A DNA stretch of 64,000 nt from contig DATHDS010000023.1 of NCBI GenBank assembly GCA_035318925.1, positions 53,711-117,710 of the forward strand. The letters are read 5' to 3'. The first letter of the stretch is position 1, and each line of letters begins with the position of its first letter. Under the pieces are notes generated by a model. The model did not search any database. It saw only the letters and a list, made by a program, of their open reading frames with translations, and had not been told where the DNA came from. Source of the DNA: VAXT01 sp035318925 (GTDB lineage: Bacteria > Actinomycetota > Thermoleophilia > Gaiellales > Gaiellaceae). Shown here piece by piece: positions 35,187 to 43,265 of this stretch. A program made the position numbers and the translations under genes.

Positions 35187-35771
35187 CTACTGGCTCTGGC
35201 CGGCGCGCTGGGTGCCTGTGAAGGCGTACGTGAGCGTCGAAGACTGGTTCTGGAGGGTGTTGCCCGCAGTGCTCGGGAACGTGATCGTCGCGCGCAGGTG
35301 GTCCAGCGACCCGGCGGTCAGCGTGAGGTTTGAAAGGGCGACGTTGCTGCCGATGATGGCGCTCGAGGCGAGCACCGAGGACGTCGATCCGCCACACGTG
35401 TACGTGTAGGGAGGCCCGGACTCCGTCCAGGCGACCGAGCACTTGTCGATCACGATGTGGAGCCCGTCGGTCGTGTCGGTATCCAGGAGTGAGCTCGGGG
35501 AGGCGCTCGTCGTCAGCGTGACCGCGCTGAACGAGATCGAGCCAGAGTACGAGAGGTCGATCGCGCGCTGCATCGTGTCGCCGGCTGCGATCGGACTGGC
35601 GCCGGTGCCGAGACGGCTGAAGGGCGCCGTCAAGGTGAGCGTGCCGCTCGCGATCGTGTGGGTCGCGCTCGTCGTGCTCGTGAAGGTCGCGAAGGTCCCG
35701 AGGCCGGCGATCGCGGCGGCTACGCCGAGGATGGCGATCGAGACGACGACCTTGTGCAGTGAGAGCCGCAT
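35187..35771 (-). CDS. TasA/camelysin-like secreted fibre protein
   Basis: A 194-residue protein beginning MRLSLHKVVVSIAILG. The h-region is followed by GLGTFATFTSTTSATH, the SipW-type signal/cleavage region of TasA and camelysin (CalY) proteins. Two cysteines in KCSVAWTESG...YTYTCGG could form a disulfide. It shares long near-identical stretches with the gene at 37512. An upstream TTG (35813) gives 14 more residues but lies in a hairpin and is less likely. Family members form extracellular amyloid-like or fibre structures in biofilms. Confidence 0.78.
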   Translation of the reverse strand: MRLSLHKVVVSIAILGVAAAIAGLGTFATFTSTTSATHTIASGTLTLTAPFSRLGTGASPIAAGDTMQRAIDLSYSGSISFSAVTLTTSASPSSLLDTDTTDGLHIVIDKCSVAWTESGPPYTYTCGGSTSSVLASSAIIGSNVALSNLTLTAGSLDHLRATITFPSTAGNTLQNQSSTLTYAFTGTQRAGQSQ

Positions 35772-35799
35772 GCTCTCGTTGTCGTCGATGGCTAGACCG

Positions 35800-35827
35800 G
35801 AGACCTCCCCCAAAAAGGGGGTGTCTC
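35800..35827 (-). repeat. hairpin in the leader of the 35187 TasA-like gene
   Basis: Read on the plus strand: GAGAC, CT, CCCCC, AAAAA loop, GGGGG, T, GTCTC. It forms ten base pairs with a small asymmetric bulge. It lies 28-56 nt before the ATG, directly after the stop of the previous gene. No U-tract follows in the transcribed direction, so a 5' mRNA-stabilising or translational element is as likely as a terminator. Confidence 0.55.
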
Positions 35828-35830
35828 ATG

Positions 35831-36964
35831 TCAATCGAGGTAGTGGTTGATGTTGAGCTGGACGAGGTCCGTCTGCGACTTCCTGGCCCCCGTCGAGTCC
35901 TTCATGTAGACCTTGATCGTCAGGTTGTTCGCATCGGTCACGCTGGTCAGCTCGGCCAGCGTCACGTTGTCCGTCGTGAAGCCGGCCGTGCTGTTGCACG
36001 AGACCGGCGAGCCCGAGCTGCCGTGAGTGCCCAGCAGCGTGGCGCCGTTGTAGGTCTCGAAGTACCAGCAAACGGTGTCGCCGGCCGTGTTGTTCTTGTA
36101 GTAGAAGTCGACGCTCGCGCTCGTGATCACCGAGCCGCTGGGCACGTGGGGATCGAACGTGAACTTCATGTAGCGCGCGGCGGCGAACGTCGTTGCCCAG
36201 TTGCCGGCGCTGACGTAGGCGGTGCTGTCGCCGGAGGTCGCGACGCTCCAGTTCGTCGTCGCGGGAGTACCGGTCGACTGATCGCGATAGATCTTCTCGT
36301 ACGTGGTGAAGCTGCCATACGCCGTCGATCCCGTGACGGACGCCAGGTCTTGCTTCATCGGCCTGCTGCCCGACTCCTTGGCGTAGACGCGCACGCGCAG
36401 GTCGTTGAGGATCGTCGTATCGGTCACCTCGGCGAGCGTGGTCGAGTAGGTCGTCTGGGTCGTCGTCGCGTTGCACGCGACCGGGACGCCCGTACTGCCG
36501 TGGGTGCCGATCAGCGTCGAGCTCGACGCGCGGTAGACCTCGAAGTAGAAGCAGGCGGTATCGCCGGCCGAGTTTGCGGCCATGCGGTAGGCGAACGTGG
36601 CAGAGCTGACGGCGACGCCGCCGGGGCGGGCACTGTTGAAGTCGAACTCGACGTATCGGGTCGACGAGAAAGTGGTCGCCCAGTTCCCGGTGGTCTTGAG
36701 CAGGGCGTCCGTGTACGAGAGGGTGTCGTCCGCGTTCGTCTCGGCGCCGCCGCCCGAGGCGTCGCGCAACGTCCACGCAGAGCTTGTACGGATGCCGGGG
36801 AAGATCCGCTTCGAGGCGTACGTCCCAGGGCCGCCGCTCGCCGCCGAGTTGAAGCCGGCGAAGGCGAGCGAGACCGTCGTGAAGGACGCCGCGGCAACAC
36901 CGGCAATCACGGCCCAGCGCAGCGCGCGCCGCGAGACGAGTGAGTCAGGCGGCTGGCGCGACAT
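35831..36964 (-). CDS. exported protein with two tandem beta domains
   Basis: A 377-residue protein with an N-terminal signal (RRALRWAVIAGVAAASF). Two copies of a ~115-residue beta-rich domain follow: copy 1 (about 90-200) has GNWATTF, GDTACFYFEVY, GTHGSTGVPVAC; copy 2 (about 240-350) has GNWATTF, GDTVCWYFETY, GTHGSSGSPVSC. Each has a matching cysteine pair. It sits between the signal peptidase and a TasA-like gene, overlaps the peptidase gene by 20 nt, and is likely a structural partner of the fibre. The family is not recognised. Confidence 0.72.
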   Translation of the reverse strand: MSRQPPDSLVSRRALRWAVIAGVAAASFTTVSLAFAGFNSAASGGPGTYASKRIFPGIRTSSAWTLRDASGGGAETNADDTLSYTDALLKTTGNWATTFSSTRYVEFDFNSARPGGVAVSSATFAYRMAANSAGDTACFYFEVYRASSSTLIGTHGSTGVPVACNATTTQTTYSTTLAEVTDTTILNDLRVRVYAKESGSRPMKQDLASVTGSTAYGSFTTYEKIYRDQSTGTPATTNWSVATSGDSTAYVSAGNWATTFAAARYMKFTFDPHVPSGSVITSASVDFYYKNNTAGDTVCWYFETYNGATLLGTHGSSGSPVSCNSTAGFTTDNVTLAELTSVTDANNLTIKVYMKDSTGARKSQTDLVQLNINHYLD

Positions 36965-37499
36965 CTCGGATCTCTTCCTCGGGGTCGCGCCAGATCCGCC
37001 AGAGGCCGAGCAGGGCGAGCAGGAGGGGTGCGCCGAGCACCGTCAGGATCCGGATGAGCGGGCTGCGGAGCCACACGATCAGCCAGCCGAGGTTCGGGGC
37101 AACGGCTTGCACTCGCCAGGCCGTCGTGCCGTCGAGCCGTGCCTGCCACGGGTCGACCGAGTCGTTCGCGTCGCCTTTGGTCACGACGACCGGGTGCTCG
37201 CCGCCGCGCACCACCTTCACGACACGGTGTGTCTGGACGTGCTGATCCCCGATCGGAATGTGGTAGCTGATCACCTGTCCGACCCGGACGTCGCGCAGCG
37301 GCTCCGGCCTGACGACGATCAGGTCGCCGGGGGCAAAGTCGGGGCGCATGCTGCCGGAAAGGACGGTCTCGACCCGGTACCAGCCGGTTCGCGGAAGGAC
37401 GCCGACCGCGAGAAAGAGCAGCATCGCGGCTCCGAGGAGCAGCCAGAGGGCGAGCTCCGCAGCAGAGCGAAGCGTGGGCCTGAGTCTCAGGCGGGTCAT
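36945..37499 (-). CDS. sipW: SipW-type signal peptidase I
   Basis: A 184-residue membrane peptidase with an N-terminal anchor (about 14-34) and a second membrane helix near 145-165. The nucleophile is S50 in VLSGSM and the general base is H91 in THRV, the Ser-His arrangement of SipW/Sec11 (not the Ser-Lys of ordinary LepB). The KGDAND motif is also present. SipW processes TasA-like proteins in Bacillus. It lies in one operon with three TasA-like proteins, which are its probable substrates. Confidence 0.85.
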   Translation of the reverse strand: MTRLRLRPTLRSAAELALWLLLGAAMLLFLAVGVLPRTGWYRVETVLSGSMRPDFAPGDLIVVRPEPLRDVRVGQVISYHIPIGDQHVQTHRVVKVVRGGEHPVVVTKGDANDSVDPWQARLDGTTAWRVQAVAPNLGWLIVWLRSPLIRILTVLGAPLLLALLGLWRIWRDPEEEIRDVAPAA

Positions 37500-37511
37500 G
37501 CCGGCACCCGG

Positions 37512-38177
37512 CTACTTGTTCGTCCCGGCGCGCTGTGTGCCGGTGAACGCGTAGGTGACCGTCGAGGAGAGGTTCTGAAACGTGTTGCCGGCGCCGCTCG
37601 GGAACGTGAGCGTCACACGGAGATGGTCGGTCGCGGCGGAGATCAGCGAGCCGAGGTTCGAGAGCGCCAGCGTGGTGCCGATCACCGCGCGCGAGGCGAG
37701 GACGGAGGAGGTCGAGCCGCTGCACGTGTACGTGTAGGGCGGCCCTGACTCGGTCCAGGCGACCGAGCATTTGTCGATCACCATCTGGAGCCCGTTCGTC
37801 GCGTCGCTGTCCAGGAGCGAAGTGGGCGACGCGGTCGTCGTGAGCGTGATCGAGGCGAGGTCGAGCGAGCCCTGGTTGATCAGATCGACGCTGCGCTGAA
37901 GCGTGTCACCAGGTGCGAGCGCGGTTGCGCCGACCGTCAGACGGTTCGTCGAGGCACCGGTTGCGCCCAGGGCGATCGTGACCGTTCCGGAGGCCACCGT
38001 GTGGTTCGCGGACGTCGTGCTCGTGAAGGTCGCGAATGTGCCGAGCCCGGCGATGCTGGCCGCCGCGCCGAGCAGGGCGACCGAGGCTACGAGCTTGCGC
38101 GTCCGCGAGCGTCGGCGAGGCTGTTCGCGCCGCCGTCCGCCCGGAAGGGGTGTTGTCTGAATTGTCTCGCCTCTCAT
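37512..38177 (-). CDS. TasA/camelysin-like secreted fibre protein
   Basis: A 221-residue protein, the first gene of the operon. A basic n-region (RRREQPRRRSRTRK), hydrophobic stretch and GLGTFATFTSTTSANH cleavage region resemble the 35187 protein. The cysteine-containing stretch DKCSVAWTESGPPYTY is identical in both, and the C-terminus GNTFQNLSSTVTYAF is near identical. A leader hairpin lies about 93-110 nt before the start. Predicted major subunit of an extracellular fibre. Confidence 0.78.
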   Translation of the reverse strand: MRGETIQTTPLPGGRRREQPRRRSRTRKLVASVALLGAAASIAGLGTFATFTSTTSANHTVASGTVTIALGATGASTNRLTVGATALAPGDTLQRSVDLINQGSLDLASITLTTTASPTSLLDSDATNGLQMVIDKCSVAWTESGPPYTYTCSGSTSSVLASRAVIGTTLALSNLGSLISAATDHLRVTLTFPSGAGNTFQNLSSTVTYAFTGTQRAGTNK

Positions 38178-38269
38178 CGTCGTCGCCGCAGTGGGGGGCG
38201 TCTCTCAACCCCCGGTCGCGCCTATCGGCCCGAACCTGTCTCACCTTGAGCGCCGTTTTCGTGCCCGCC

Positions 38270-38287
38270 GTCCCCTGAAAGGGGGAC
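38270..38287 (-). repeat. hairpin upstream of the 37512 TasA-like gene
   Basis: GTCCCC, loop TGAAAG, GGGGAC on the plus strand (6-bp stem). It resembles the C/G-stem hairpin before the second TasA-like gene at 35800-35827 and may be a shared leader element of this operon. Confidence 0.45.
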
Positions 38288-38351
38288 ACCAAAAGTCAAC
38301 TGCCGCTTGACCTCGTCGCGGGTCCTGCGGTGGGCCGCACGCGGCGCAGGC

Positions 38352-38357
38352 TAGGCT
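38352..38357 (+). promoter_or_regulatory. -10 box of the Yip1 gene
   Basis: TAGGCT followed by 6 nt and the GTG start (leaderless). The remaining bases of 38178-38363 hold the divergent promoter area and the hairpin, with no further gene. Confidence 0.45.
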
Positions 38358-38363
38358 CACGCG

Positions 38364-38957
38364 GTGAACGCGGCGGCCGAACGGGAGGCCTCTCTTCAGC
38401 GCGAGTGGTGGCTGCGGGCACTCGCGATCTTCCAGCGCCCTTCACTGGTGTTCGGAGCCCTCCGTGACGACTCCGACGAGGCGGCGGAGGCGCGGCAGGA
38501 GCCTGTTCTAGCGATCGTCCTCCTGGCCGGCTGCGCAGGCGTCCTGTCGACGTCGCTCGCAGGTCGCCTCCTCGACGATCCCAACTACGGCGGCTCCGCC
38601 TTCGCCGTCGTGGCCTGGGGTTTTCTCGGCGGCGCCGTATACGGGGCCCTCATCTACTGGCTGGGCGGGCTGATGGTTCACGCCCTGATCAGCGGTTTCG
38701 GTGGGTCGAGCTCCTACCGCCAGGCGCGCCACGTCGTTGGCTTCGCCGCCGCGCCGCTTGCACTCTCGCTGCTGCTCGTCTGGCCGGTCCGGCTCGCGAT
38801 CTACGGAGGCGACCTCTTCCGCAACGGCGGCTCGGACTCGGGCGTCGGCGACAAGATCTTCGAGAGCCTCGTCGTCGTCGCGTTCGCCTGGACGCTCGTG
38901 CTCGTGGTCGTTGGCGCCGGGATGGTCAGCGGGTTGTCTTGGCCCCGCCGTCGCTGA
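38364..38957 (+). CDS. Yip1-domain membrane protein
   Basis: A 197-residue protein with about five membrane helices. The N-terminal RALAIFQRPSLVFGALRDD is the Yip1-family entry motif (bacterial P-x-x-F). It also has WGFLGGAVYGALIYWLGG and RHVVGFAAAPLALSL, typical of the family. Bacterial members have no known function. Tail-to-tail overlap of 32 bp with panB. Confidence 0.8.
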   Translation: MNAAAEREASLQREWWLRALAIFQRPSLVFGALRDDSDEAAEARQEPVLAIVLLAGCAGVLSTSLAGRLLDDPNYGGSAFAVVAWGFLGGAVYGALIYWLGGLMVHALISGFGGSSSYRQARHVVGFAAAPLALSLLLVWPVRLAIYGGDLFRNGGSDSGVGDKIFESLVVVAFAWTLVLVVVGAGMVSGLSWPRRR

Positions 38958-39798
38958 AGCTCTCGAGCTCCTCGTCGGACATCTCGTAGGTGTGCTCGTC
39001 GTCCGGGAACGTGCCGGCGCGAACATCCTCCGCATAGGCCTCGAGCGCGTCGCGGATCTCGCGCGAGAGGTTCGCGTAGCGCTTCACGAAGCGGGGGAGA
39101 TGGCCCTCGGTCAGGCCGAGGAGGTCGTGGTAGACGAGCACCTGCCCGTCGGTCTCGCGACCGGCGCCGATCCCAATCGTCGGCACCGCCAGGTGCCGGG
39201 TGATCTCGGCGGCGACCGGCGAGGGGACGGCCTCGAGCACGACCGAGAAGGCGCCGGCCTCCTCGAGTGCGAGCGCGTCGTCGACGAGGATCCGCGCGGC
39301 CTCGGCCGTCTTGCCCTGGGTCTTGAACCCGCCGAGCATCGTCGCCGACTGCGGGGTCAGCCCGACGTGGCCCATGACGGGTATGCCGGCCTGGACGATC
39401 GATCGCACCCGCGAGAGAGACGGTCCGGCTCCCTCGAGCTTGACGGCGTCCGCGCGCGCTTCCTTGACGAAGCGGACCGCGTTCTCGACCGCCTTCTCAT
39501 CCGAGACCTGGAACGAGCCGAACGGCATGTCGCCGACCACGATCGGATGTCTGGCCGCACGCGCGACCGTGCGCGTGAGAAACAGCATCTCGTCCATCGT
39601 CACCGGCACCGTCGTCCCTTCGTGCCCGAGCACGACCATCGCGGCCGTGTCCCCGACGAGGATCACGTCGACGCCCGCGTCCTCCGCGAAGCGCGCGCCG
39701 GGCGCGTCGTAGGCCGTGACCATCACGATCTTCTGGCCGCGTCGCTTCATCTCGGCGAGCTCGGGGAGGGCCAGCTTTCCTCTGGGCGGTGTGCTCAT
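38926..39798 (-). CDS. panB: 3-methyl-2-oxobutanoate hydroxymethyltransferase
   Basis: A 290-residue class II aldolase-like (beta/alpha)8 enzyme that makes ketopantoate from ketoisovalerate and methylene-THF, the first pantothenate step. Signature features: KIVMVTAYDAPGARFAEDAG, VGDTAAMVVLGHEGT (metal/substrate Asp), GMPFGSF-like region, KLEGAG, MGHVGLTPQS, GIGAG. Its start overlaps the panC stop by 4 nt. Slightly long C-terminal tail (EDEHTYEMSDEEL). Confidence 0.95.
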   Translation of the reverse strand: MSTPPRGKLALPELAEMKRRGQKIVMVTAYDAPGARFAEDAGVDVILVGDTAAMVVLGHEGTTVPVTMDEMLFLTRTVARAARHPIVVGDMPFGSFQVSDEKAVENAVRFVKEARADAVKLEGAGPSLSRVRSIVQAGIPVMGHVGLTPQSATMLGGFKTQGKTAEAARILVDDALALEEAGAFSVVLEAVPSPVAAEITRHLAVPTIGIGAGRETDGQVLVYHDLLGLTEGHLPRFVKRYANLSREIRDALEAYAEDVRAGTFPDDEHTYEMSDEELESFSDGGAKTTR

Positions 39799-40562
39799 TT
39801 CGCTTCTCCTTCCAAAACGATGTTGTCAATCAATCGGGTGCTTCCGATGCGGACGGCAGCCGCGAGCACCCGCTGCCCGTCGAGCTCTGCGACTTCCACG
39901 TAGTCCACCTTCAGGTTTGCCAGCAGCTCGCGGGCCTTCGCCGGGTCCTTCGTCGCGAGCGCACGCGGCAGGGCGAGTGCCCTCGAGAGCTCCTCGGGAG
40001 AGAGGTACGCGTTCCGGGTCGAGAGGGCGAGCCCGTCGTCGTCGCGAACGGTGGGGAGGACGCGGATCTCGAGGTCGAGGTTCAGGTCGGCGACGACGCG
40101 CTTCACGACCGCAGCCTGCTGCGCGTCCTTCTGCCCGAAGTACGCGCGAGCGGGCCGGACGATGTTGAAGAGCTTGCAACAGACCGTCGCAACCCCCCGG
40201 AAGTGCCCGGGCCGGAACTCCCCTTCGAGCCGCCGGCCGAGCTCCTCGACGTCGATCCAGGTCTGATAGCGCGGCGGGTACATCTCGTCGGCGTCAGGGG
40301 CAAACAGGAAGTCGACTCCGGCCTGCTCCGCGAGCGTCACGTCGTGCTCCTCGTCGCGCGGGTAGCGGTCGAGATCCTCGCCCGCGCCGAACTGCGCCGG
40401 GTTGACGAACAGGCTCGCGACGACCGCGTCCGATTCCTGACGAGCCGCGGCGAACAGGGAGAGATGCCCTTCGTGGAAGGCGCCCATGGTCGGGACGAGG
40501 CCGACCTCGGAGAAGGGCTCGAGCGCCTTGCGAACCTCGGCGACCGTGCGGACGATCTTCAT
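39795..40562 (-). CDS. panC: pantothenate synthetase
   Basis: A 255-residue ligase joining pantoate and beta-alanine. Motifs: VPTMGAFHEGHLSL (HIGH-type ATP site), FVNPAQFGAGEDL, PGHFRGVATVCCKLFNIV, YFGQKDAQQ, and LSTRNAYLSPEE. About 25 residues shorter than E. coli PanC, as in many actinobacteria. Start ATG overlaps the DUF2520 gene by 4 nt; its own stop overlaps panB. A conventional three-gene minus-strand operon. Confidence 0.95.
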   Translation of the reverse strand: MKIVRTVAEVRKALEPFSEVGLVPTMGAFHEGHLSLFAAARQESDAVVASLFVNPAQFGAGEDLDRYPRDEEHDVTLAEQAGVDFLFAPDADEMYPPRYQTWIDVEELGRRLEGEFRPGHFRGVATVCCKLFNIVRPARAYFGQKDAQQAAVVKRVVADLNLDLEIRVLPTVRDDDGLALSTRNAYLSPEELSRALALPRALATKDPAKARELLANLKVDYVEVAELDGQRVLAAAVRIGSTRLIDNIVLEGEAK

Positions 40563-41230
40563 CGAACCGCCAGCGCCGCGGTCGCGTCGGCCAGGGCGCG
40601 GTAGAGAGGCTCGAGCTGCGGCCGGCGCTCGCGGATCGCGGCCAGGTGCGCCTCGACCGTCGCCCAGTCGCCGCGCTCGATCGGGCCCGTCAGCTCGAAG
40701 TCGTTCTCGATCACGCGCCGCATCAGCGGGACGAGCGCCTCGGGCGGAGCGCCGGCGGCCTCGACCAGGTCGGCGGCCGCACGGTGGAGCGTGACGAGGA
40801 AGTTCGACGCGACGACCGCCCCGGCGTGATAGAGGGCGCGCTCCTCGTCGAGGAGCTCGAACGGATCGAGCCCCAGCTCGCGCGCGAGCCAGAAGCCGAG
40901 CTCGCGGGCTTCGTCGGTCTCCGCGGTCACGGCGGCGTAGGCGCCGTCGAGCTGCTCCGGTCCTCGCGCGCGCGAGAAGCTCTGCAGCGGATGCAGGCCG
41001 AAGCGGCGCTCGTGCGGATCGAGCGCCGCCAGCGGAGTGGCGCCGCTCACATGGGCGATCCAGGGGCCGGGCGCGATCGTTCGGGCGACCTCGGAGATCG
41101 CGCGATCCGGCACGCAGAGCAGGACGAGCTCGGCCTCGTCGTCCCGGAGCACGAATCCGCGCTCCCGCAGCCGCCCCGCGAGCGCGGAGCCGACTCGGCC
41201 GGAGCCGACGATGTGGATGTTCTTCAGCAA
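40559..41230 (-). CDS. DUF2520 Rossmann-like protein (candidate ketopantoate reductase)
   Basis: A 223-residue protein starting at TTG 41230. The nucleotide-binding motif VGSGRVGSALA lies near residue 7, followed by a dehydrogenase-like core (WIAHVSGATPLAALDPHERRFGLHPLQSF) and an all-alpha C-terminal domain. This Rossmann-like/DUF2520 family is often next to or fused with panC in actinobacteria and is proposed to be a reductase. It could supply the ketopantoate reductase step missing beside panB and panC. TTG is preferred over upstream codons because a GGAG lies 7 nt before it and the Rossmann strand begins directly after. Confidence 0.8.
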   Translation of the reverse strand: MLKNIHIVGSGRVGSALAGRLRERGFVLRDDEAELVLLCVPDRAISEVARTIAPGPWIAHVSGATPLAALDPHERRFGLHPLQSFSRARGPEQLDGAYAAVTAETDEARELGFWLARELGLDPFELLDEERALYHAGAVVASNFLVTLHRAAADLVEAAGAPPEALVPLMRRVIENDFELTGPIERGDWATVEAHLAAIRERRPQLEPLYRALADATAALAVR

Positions 41231-41271
41231 CAAAAAGCTCCAGTTCCGTAGCGGATACCGGGCACCCCGCA

Positions 41272-41277
41272 GTTTAG
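41272..41277 (-). promoter_or_regulatory. possible -10 box of the DUF2520-panC-panB operon
   Basis: TAAACT on the minus strand about 42 nt before the TTG start, leaving a leader with a GGAG ribosome-binding site. No clear -35. Confidence 0.3.
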
Positions 41278-41417
41278 CTACCTCCTTGCCTCGATCGAGT
41301 GACGGTGAACGGGGGAGATAGGCGCCGAGACGCGCTGCCGATACGAGTCCCGGCGGAAGGGGAGTACGTCCGTGCACTGCGGCCCAGCCGGGCAACGAAA
41401 AAAGGGAGAAAGACCCA

Positions 41418-43010
41418 ATGAAGAATGTCTTTGCGTTAATCGCGTTCACTGCGGTTGCCGTGATGCTCACGGGAACGGCGAACGCGGCGAGTTTCAAGGG
41501 CGTCGTCGTTTCGAAGGACGCGAAGCGCCATGCGCTCGTCACCGCGTCGCCAGGCGCCGTCCGGACGGTTCGCATCCAGGGCCGTTTCGCCGGTTTTCAC
41601 GTCGGTCAACGCGTCGCCGTCACGGCGGCCAAGCGCTCCGACGGCACGTATCTCGCTCGCACCATCCGTTCTGCCGGACGTGCGAAGCGCGTGCGCTTCG
41701 GAGCCGTCATCGTCAAGGCCGAGGCTTCGCGCCTGATCGTGACCGCCGGCGGTAGCGTCTTCGCTCTCCGCCTCCACGGCACCACCTTGTCGCTGCAGGA
41801 GGGCGGGCTCGAGCCGGGCGACAAGGTCGATGTCGACGCCGAGGTCAAGCGCGGTCAGATCGAGGCCGGCACCGAAGACGTCGACGAAACGGGGCACGTC
41901 GAGATGCTCGTCCTGGAGGGGATCTACCTGTCCCCCAAGGACGACGGCGGCTTCGACCTCGCGGTCGTGCATCGCGGGCTCGTGCACGTCTTGGTGCCGA
42001 CCGGAATGGTGCTGCCCGACTTCAGGGCCGGCGACCAGATCCTCGTCGTCGTCACGGTGAGCACTGCCGGGAAGTTCACCTTCGTCAAGGGCCAGGGCGA
42101 GCGCAAAACCGAGCCGCCTGCGGTCGAGGCGTACGCGTTCGGGCCGCTCGTCGAACTGTCTGCGTTCTCCGTTGGAGTCAAGCGCGAGAACGGCGAGGTG
42201 CTGCGCTGTTCGGTGCCGGCCGGGCTCAACCTCTCGGTCTTCGGCGTCGGCGAGACGGTCAAGCTCTACTGCGCCCGTCGCGACGGACAGCTCGCCATGA
42301 TCAAGCTGGGATCGGATCACGCGACCGTTATCGGTGACGGCACGGGCGAGGCCCGGTTCGAAGGAACGTTGACGGAGGCCTCCGCGGACGCGGCGTCGCT
42401 GAGCCTTGAGGACGGCTCGTTCCGTTGCTTGAACCGTGCGCACCTCGTTCTCAGCCCGTTCGTCCTGGGCGAGCACGCGGTCATGGGTTGCCGGCTGAAC
42501 GACGGCGAATGGCGTCTCTTCAAGCTCCAGAACGAGCGCGCGACCGTCTCCGTCGGTTCGGAGACTGACAGTGTGCTGACCGTCTACGGCGTCATCGCCG
42601 AGCGCTCCACCTCGCTCGTCGTCCGCCGGGACGATGGCATCTCGAAGGCCTGCGCCATCCCGGCCGGCCTGGATCTCCAGGGATTCAGGCTCGGCGAGCG
42701 GGTGAAGATGGAGTGCCACCTCGTCTCGGGGAGCTTCGTGCTCGTCGAGCTCTACTCGGAGAACGCCTTCGCGAAGGCGGACGGCACCGGCGCGTTCACG
42801 GCGTACGGAACCGTCTACTACAGGAACGGCGATGGCATCGCCGTCCAGCGTGAGGATCATTCGATCGTGTCGTGCCACATGCCTGACGGCACGAACCTCG
42901 ACGCGTTTCCACTCGGGACGCGGGTCAAGATCCGCTGTGTTCGTCACGAGGGCTCCATGCAGCTCGCGGAGCTCCAGTCGGAGACCGCGCACATCACCCT
43001 CGAGCCATAG
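41418..43010 (+). CDS. secreted protein of repeated OB-like units
   Basis: A 530-residue protein with an N-terminal signal peptide (MKNVFALIAFTAVAVMLTG, cleavage after NA-A near 23). The mature part contains at least three repeats of about 78-85 residues, each with an AYG or YG strand, RxDG or RENGE, C-x-(I/V)PAGLxL (residues about 248, 418), FxxGxxVK(L/M)xC and xLAxLxSxxA. Paired cysteines recur in each unit. RBS AAGGGAG at 41404-41410. No family I recognise; the pattern suggests ligand- or surface-binding beta domains. Confidence 0.75.
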   Translation: MKNVFALIAFTAVAVMLTGTANAASFKGVVVSKDAKRHALVTASPGAVRTVRIQGRFAGFHVGQRVAVTAAKRSDGTYLARTIRSAGRAKRVRFGAVIVKAEASRLIVTAGGSVFALRLHGTTLSLQEGGLEPGDKVDVDAEVKRGQIEAGTEDVDETGHVEMLVLEGIYLSPKDDGGFDLAVVHRGLVHVLVPTGMVLPDFRAGDQILVVVTVSTAGKFTFVKGQGERKTEPPAVEAYAFGPLVELSAFSVGVKRENGEVLRCSVPAGLNLSVFGVGETVKLYCARRDGQLAMIKLGSDHATVIGDGTGEARFEGTLTEASADAASLSLEDGSFRCLNRAHLVLSPFVLGEHAVMGCRLNDGEWRLFKLQNERATVSVGSETDSVLTVYGVIAERSTSLVVRRDDGISKACAIPAGLDLQGFRLGERVKMECHLVSGSFVLVELYSENAFAKADGTGAFTAYGTVYYRNGDGIAVQREDHSIVSCHMPDGTNLDAFPLGTRVKIRCVRHEGSMQLAELQSETAHITLEP

Positions 43011-43078
43011 GAGGGTTTGGCGAAATATGGCTGAGCCGCCGGGCCGCGCTGCTCGCCCCGAGGCGGCGTCCTCAGTCG

Positions 43079-43102
43079 CACCCAGGCTGACTAGCCTGGG
43101 TG
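43079..43102 (+). terminator. hairpin after the OB-repeat gene
   Basis: Perfect 10-bp stem CACCCAGGCT / AGCCTGGGTG with a GACT loop. No U-run, as is common for actinobacterial intrinsic terminators. Confidence 0.55.
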
Positions 43103-43187
43103 CTCCCTGCGTCCTTGCCTCGGAACGAGCATCGCACCCCGGCGACGAGCAACATTCCGCCAAGCCCTCCGCCGGCCCGAACACGCC

Positions 43188-43220
43188 GAAGCCGGCCTCC
43201 TTCTCCGGGGGGCCGGCTTC
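43188..43220 (+). terminator. second hairpin before fmdB
   Basis: Perfect 10-bp arms GAAGCCGGCC / GGCCGGCTTC with a 13-nt loop. It lies 31 bp before the TAGACT box (43251-43256) of the next gene. It could be a terminator or an insulating structure. Confidence 0.45.
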
Positions 43221-43265
43221 GCGCATTTGCGGCCCGTCCGGGTCCCTGCCTAGACTGCCGCGGCG

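Noticed and set aside
36597..38249. Long plus-strand frames opposite the TasA-like operon.
   Set aside because: Shadow frames of a GC-rich coding strand; the minus strand has signal peptides, catalytic residues and gene coupling.
38178..38363. Possible cyclic-di-GMP riboswitch before the fibre operon.
   Set aside because: The core motif is absent; only a 6-bp hairpin is visible.
40173..40190. Third copy of the 22-bp palindrome in panC (TTGCAACAGACCGTCGC).
   Set aside because: Only about 15 of 18 positions match and they encode the conserved PanC stretch ATVCCKLF, so it is explained by the protein sequence.
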